Assembly: GCA_038207745.1 (NCBI GenBank)
Contig: JBBQZL010000133.1
Location: forward strand, 1-7,924
Length of the DNA: 7,924 nt
Source: JBBQZL01 sp038207745
GTDB taxonomy: Bacteria > Actinomycetota > Thermoleophilia > Solirubrobacterales > 70-9
Direction of reading: 5' to 3'
Below are positions 5,054-7,924 of the stretch, one piece after another. How positions within the stretch are numbered: the first letter of the stretch is position 1; every line of letters starts with the position of its first letter. The position numbers were made by a program, and so were the translations under genes. The notes beneath the pieces were generated by a model that was given only the letters and a program-made list of their open reading frames with translations, searched no databases and was not told the DNA's origin.

Positions 5054-6046
5054 GTGGACCTCTGGGTGGCATTCATGGGCACCGGCGCCTCGGTGCCGAC
5101 CGCTCGCCGATCAACCGCGGCAGTTGTCGTCGGGCGCGGCGGCGATCGGATGCTGTTCGATTGCGGCGAGGGCACGCAGCGCCAGCTTCAGCGCTCGCTC
5201 GGCCTGATCCACCTCGACGAGATCTTTCTGACCCACCTTCACGCCGACCACTTTCTCGGCCTGCCCGGACTGCTCAAGACCTATGACCTCGGCGATCGCT
5301 CGGTGCCATTGACGATCTACGGCCCGGCGGGATTGCGCGAGTTGTTCGGCACCCTGCGCCGGGTGATGGGCAGGACCCGCTACGAGATCAACCTCGTCGA
5401 ACTTCGCCCGAACGATGTGGTCGGGAAGTCCGGGTATGTCGTCAAGGCTTTTTCCGTCAGCCATGGGACGACCACCGCGCTCGGCTATGAGCTTGCGGAG
5501 GAGGATCGTCCCGGGAGGTTTGATCCCGAGGCTGCGATCGCGCTCGGGGTGCGTCCCGGCCCTGACTTCAAGCGGCTACAGGACGGCGAGCCGGTTATCG
5601 GGGAAAGCGGAGATCCCGTTCCTGCCGACAAGGTTCTCGGCCCGGCGCGCAGCGGGCGCTCCGTGGTGATCACCGGGGACACCTCGCCGTGCTCGGCAAC
5701 GGTTGCCGCCGCCGCCGATGCCGAGCTGCTGATCCACGACTCGAGCTTTGCCGAGGAGGATGTCGATCGCGCAGCCGAGACCGGGCACTCGACCGCGCGC
5801 CAGGCCGGGGCGGTTGCGGCGGAGGCCCATGTGAAGATGCTCGCGCTCGTCCACATCTCGGCCCGCTACCACGTCGGATCGATCCTCGAGGAGGCACGGG
5901 GCGAGTTTCCCGAGGCGCTTGCTCCGCGTGACTTCGACCTGATCGAGATCCCGTTTCCGGAGAGAGGGCCGCCCGAGCTGATCCAGAACGGCGCCCGCGA
6001 GCGTGGAGAATCCGCAAAGAGCGCTGTCCCTGCAGCGGACGCCTGA
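5054..6046 (+). CDS. rnz: Ribonuclease Z (tRNA 3' endonuclease)
   Basis: A 330-residue metallo-beta-lactamase-fold nuclease that cuts tRNA precursors 3' of the discriminator base, essential where CCA is not encoded. The N-terminus DLWVAFMGTGASVPT is the expected first strand and loop. FDCGEGTQ (35-42) and the zinc motif HLHADH (61-66) follow. The remaining ligands are H137 (SVSHG), D209 (GDTSPC) and H267 (HISARY); HDSSF (228-232) and GHSTARQAG (244-252) are also family motifs. The spacing matches bacterial RNase Z/BN, whose usual length is about 305-320. The extra roughly 25 residues are a low-complexity C-terminal tail. The GTG start follows from the first strand and from a -10 box 6 nt upstream. 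It is divergent from tRNA-Arg(CCG), which lacks CCA and is therefore a likely substrate. Confidence 0.96.
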   Translation: MDLWVAFMGTGASVPTARRSTAAVVVGRGGDRMLFDCGEGTQRQLQRSLGLIHLDEIFLTHLHADHFLGLPGLLKTYDLGDRSVPLTIYGPAGLRELFGTLRRVMGRTRYEINLVELRPNDVVGKSGYVVKAFSVSHGTTTALGYELAEEDRPGRFDPEAAIALGVRPGPDFKRLQDGEPVIGESGDPVPADKVLGPARSGRSVVITGDTSPCSATVAAAADAELLIHDSSFAEEDVDRAAETGHSTARQAGAVAAEAHVKMLALVHISARYHVGSILEEARGEFPEALAPRDFDLIEIPFPERGPPELIQNGARERGESAKSAVPAADA

Positions 6047-6054
6047 ACCCCTGC

Positions 6055-6060
6055 TACTCT
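6055..6060 (+). promoter_or_regulatory. Probable -10 box of the pyr operon
   Basis: TACTCT fits TANNNT and lies 10 nt before the PyrR-binding hairpin. Transcription from about 6067 would place the whole hairpin at the extreme 5' end of the mRNA. The -35 region is not convincing. Confidence 0.45.
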
Positions 6061-6070
6061 CAAGACCGTT

Positions 6071-6101
6071 CCTTTAACCAGGTCCAGAGAGACCAGGAAG
6101 G
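6071..6101 (+). promoter_or_regulatory. PyrR-binding RNA hairpin sequestering the pyrR Shine-Dalgarno
   Basis: The hairpin has a lower stem CCTT (6071-6074) with AAGG (6098-6101), a 5' bulge TAA (6075-6077), CC/GG (6078-6079 with 6096-6097), an A-A mismatch, an upper stem GGTC/GACC, and the hexaloop CAGAGA (6085-6090). The loop fits the CNGNGA core of the known PyrR-binding consensus. The 3' strand of the stem is AGGAAGG (6095-6101), the only SD for pyrR. When UMP or UTP is abundant, PyrR bound here would hide the ribosome site. This is the translational mode described for mycobacteria rather than the Bacillus attenuation mode, and no terminator follows. Confidence 0.85.
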
Positions 6102-6107
6102 GTGTTG

Positions 6108-6659
6108 TTGGGCGAGAAGGTCGTGCTTCAAAGCGACGATGTAGGTCGCACTCTGCGCCGTGTCGCGCACGAGATTGCCGAGAAGAATCCCGAGGCCGAG
6201 AGCCTCGCCCTCGTCGGTATCCACACCCGCGGAGCGATCCTCGCCCGCAGGCTCAATCCTCTCGTTGCCGAGCTGACCGGGTCCGCTCCTCCGCTCGGTG
6301 ACATCGATATCTCCTTCTACCGGGATGACCTGCCGGCCCGGACCCCGGACGCGCAGCCGGTGGTCCATTCCTCGCATCTCGATTTCGACCTCTCCGGACG
6401 CACCGTCGTCCTGGTCGATGACGTTCTCTTCACCGGTCGCACGGTCAGGGCCGCGATCGATGCGCTCTTCGACTACGGTCGTCCTGCGCGGATCCAGCTT
6501 GCGGTCCTTGTTGACCGCGGCCACAGGGAGCTGCCGATCCGCCCCGACTACGTCGGCAAGAACCTTCCGACCGCCCGCTCGGCGCGGGTCAATGTCCGGC
6601 TCGAGGAGGTCGACGGCGTCGACATGGTCGCAATCGATGATCCCGAGGCGCCGCAATGA
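6108..6659 (+). CDS. pyrR: Bifunctional pyr operon regulator PyrR / uracil phosphoribosyltransferase
   Basis: A 183-residue protein of the type I phosphoribosyltransferase fold that binds pyr mRNA leaders in response to UMP/UTP and often also makes UMP from uracil and PRPP. The PRPP loop is VVLVDDVLFTGRTVRAA, with the family segments LVGIHTRGAILARRL, DISFYRDDL and LVDRGHRELPIRPDYVGKNLPT. The start is ambiguous among GTG 6102, TTG 6105 and TTG 6108. I chose 6108 because the SD AGGAAGG ends at 6101, giving a 6-nt spacer; GTG 6102 directly abuts the SD. The leader hairpin covers that SD, so the gene probably represses itself and, through coupling, the genes behind it. The stop overlaps the pyrB start by 4 nt (ATGA). 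Confidence 0.95.
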   Translation: MGEKVVLQSDDVGRTLRRVAHEIAEKNPEAESLALVGIHTRGAILARRLNPLVAELTGSAPPLGDIDISFYRDDLPARTPDAQPVVHSSHLDFDLSGRTVVLVDDVLFTGRTVRAAIDALFDYGRPARIQLAVLVDRGHRELPIRPDYVGKNLPTARSARVNVRLEEVDGVDMVAIDDPEAPQ

Positions 6660-7615
6660 AGCACCTGCTCGGGATGGATCAGCTCTCACGCGAGGACATC
6701 GAGACGATCCTCGACAGGGCCGAGAGCTTTGCCGAGGTCGGCAGGCGCGACATCAAGAAGGTGCCGACTCTACGCGGCCGGACAGTGGCGATGCTCTTCT
6801 TCGAGTCGAGCACGAGGACCAGCTCCTCGTTCGAGCTCGCTGCGAAGCGGCTCTCGGCCGACATGGTCTCGGTAAAGGCCTCCGGATCCTCGGTTGACAA
6901 GGGCGAGTCGCTCGAGGACACGGTCGCGACGATCTCGGCCTATGACCCCGCGGCGATCGTGATCAGGCACCCATATGCCGGTGCCGCGAACCTGGTCGCG
7001 GGTTGGACCGATGCAGCCGTGATCAATGCGGGCGATGGCAAGCACGAGCACCCCAGCCAGGCCCTGCTCGATGTCTTCACCCTGCGTCGCCGGCTCGGGA
7101 CCCTGGAGGGCAAGAAGATCTGGATCGTCGGCGATGTCCTGCACAGCCGGGTCGCGAGGTCGAACCTGATCGCCTTCCAGGCGCTTGGCGCGGAGGTCAC
7201 CCTCTGCGGCCCGCCGACCCTGATCCCCCGCGGGATCGAGCAGGCCGGCTGCAAGGTCTCCTGCTCGCTCGACGATCTCGACGAGGCCGATATCGTCTAC
7301 GTGTTGAGGCTGCAACGCGAGCGGATGTCGGAGGCCTTCCTGCCTTCCACCCGCGAATACATCCGCCACTACCAGGTCAATGCCCGCCGTCTTGGCCAAC
7401 GCCAGCTCCTGATGCATCCCGGTCCGGTAAATCGCGGGGTCGAGCTCGCAAGCGACGTTGTCTCGTCGCCGAACTCGCTGATCACCGAACAGGTTGCCTC
7501 GGGACTGGTCGTCCGCATGGCGATCCTCTACGAGCTGCTTGCCGGCGGCGAGCGCGGAGTGGATCGCGATGAGGAACGGCCATCGCCTCCGACCTTGATC
7601 GGTGAGCCCGCGTGA
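6656..7615 (+). CDS. pyrB: Aspartate carbamoyltransferase catalytic subunit
   Basis: A 319-residue cytosolic enzyme that joins carbamoyl phosphate and aspartate to carbamoyl aspartate, the first committed step of pyrimidine synthesis. The carbamoyl-phosphate loop is FFESSTRTSSSFE (48-60, STRT at 52-55). The lysine loop GSSVDKGES has K82, and IRHPYAGA (103-110) follows. NAGDGKHEHPSQALLD (124-139), HSRVARSN (163-170), LRLQRER (217-223) and HPGPVNRGVE (254-263) complete the family set. All catalytic residues expected of the family appear intact. A charged and Pro-rich tail of about 20 residues follows the last helix. No pyrI regulatory subunit is next to it; pyrC follows with a 4-nt overlap (GTGA), as in Actinomycetota, where PyrB and PyrC may associate. 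Confidence 0.97.
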   Translation: MKHLLGMDQLSREDIETILDRAESFAEVGRRDIKKVPTLRGRTVAMLFFESSTRTSSSFELAAKRLSADMVSVKASGSSVDKGESLEDTVATISAYDPAAIVIRHPYAGAANLVAGWTDAAVINAGDGKHEHPSQALLDVFTLRRRLGTLEGKKIWIVGDVLHSRVARSNLIAFQALGAEVTLCGPPTLIPRGIEQAGCKVSCSLDDLDEADIVYVLRLQRERMSEAFLPSTREYIRHYQVNARRLGQRQLLMHPGPVNRGVELASDVVSSPNSLITEQVASGLVVRMAILYELLAGGERGVDRDEERPSPPTLIGEPA

Positions 7616-7924
7616 GTGAGCTCAAGTCGATCTCCGAGACGCTCGATATGCGGGATGGCAAGGCTGCCGACCTGATCCTCCGCGAGGTCCAGATCTTCGA
7701 TCCGGTCGCGGGAGTCGACGCGGTCCGGGACGTCGTCGTGCGGGGCGGCACGATCGCCGAGCTGGCGGAGCCCGGCGGCGGCTCGGCCGATGGGCTCGAG
7801 GTGATCGAGTGCATGGGCCTCCACGCATTTCCGGCCTTCTTCGATCCGCATGTGCACCTGCGCACACCGGGCCGAGAGGACAAGGAGGACATCGAGACCG
7901 GCTCGCGCGCGGCTGCGGCAGGCG
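7612..7924 (+). CDS. pyrC: Dihydroorotase, N-terminal part (runs off the window)
   Basis: The first 104 codons of a class I dihydroorotase, the zinc amidohydrolase that cyclises carbamoyl aspartate to dihydroorotate. The amidohydrolase beta-sandwich start is ADLILREVQIFDPVAGVDAVRDVVVRGGTIAEL. The metal motif is FFDPHVHLRTPGRED with H80 and H82. The usual sequence here is LREPG; this one has Thr instead of Glu. The start is GTG at 7612, overlapping the pyrB stop by 4 nt and so probably translated by coupling; an ATG at 7648 is a less likely alternative. The remaining zinc ligands, including the lysine or aspartate positions, lie beyond the window, so integrity cannot be judged. Confidence 0.93.
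   Translation, partial: MSELKSISETLDMRDGKAADLILREVQIFDPVAGVDAVRDVVVRGGTIAELAEPGGGSADGLEVIECMGLHAFPAFFDPHVHLRTPGREDKEDIETGSRAAAAG

Overview
The window is GC-rich and densely packed. It looks like a chromosomal segment of an actinomycete-like bacterium (Actinomycetota, possibly the Thermoleophilia branch; this placement is inference). The pointers are TANNNT-type -10 boxes placed very close to start codons, a pyrR-pyrB-pyrC order, a CysO-like sulfur carrier next to a threonine-synthase-like enzyme, many overlapping gene ends, and a tRNA gene without an encoded CCA. No mobile elements, CRISPR arrays or phage genes were seen, and no stretch over 300 bases lacks a gene.

Region 1 (1-3376, + strand) opens with a SAM-I riboswitch whose 5' edge is cut by the window. 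An intrinsic terminator at 116-151 serves as its expression platform. It controls a tightly overlapped run of four genes: a threonine-synthase-family PLP enzyme with an N-terminal zinc ribbon, a MoaD/ThiS/CysO-like sulfur carrier ending in Gly-Gly, a glucose-1-phosphate cytidylyltransferase-like enzyme, and a CDP-glucose-4,6-dehydratase-like SDR enzyme. SAM control, an O-phosphohomoserine-type enzyme and a sulfur carrier together suggest that the first two genes make homocysteine (a methionine precursor) rather than, or besides, threonine. This is the most interesting proposal in the window.

Region 2 (3391-4136) holds an SRAP/HMCES/YedK-type DNA-protein crosslink protein on the + strand. It converges on a minus-strand gene for an unrecognised single-pass membrane protein (4168-4908). 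That gene begins two bases after the 3' end of a tRNA-Arg(CCG) gene (4911-4984, minus). Cleavage of the tRNA 3' end would leave a nearly leaderless mRNA.

Region 3 (5042-7924, + strand) starts with RNase Z, divergent from the tRNA and apparently with a leaderless promoter. A pyrimidine operon follows: a PyrR-binding RNA hairpin that buries the Shine-Dalgarno, then pyrR, pyrB (aspartate carbamoyltransferase) and the first 104 codons of pyrC (dihydroorotase), which runs off the window. The pyr genes overlap by 4 nt each and appear to be controlled by PyrR acting on translation of its own leader.
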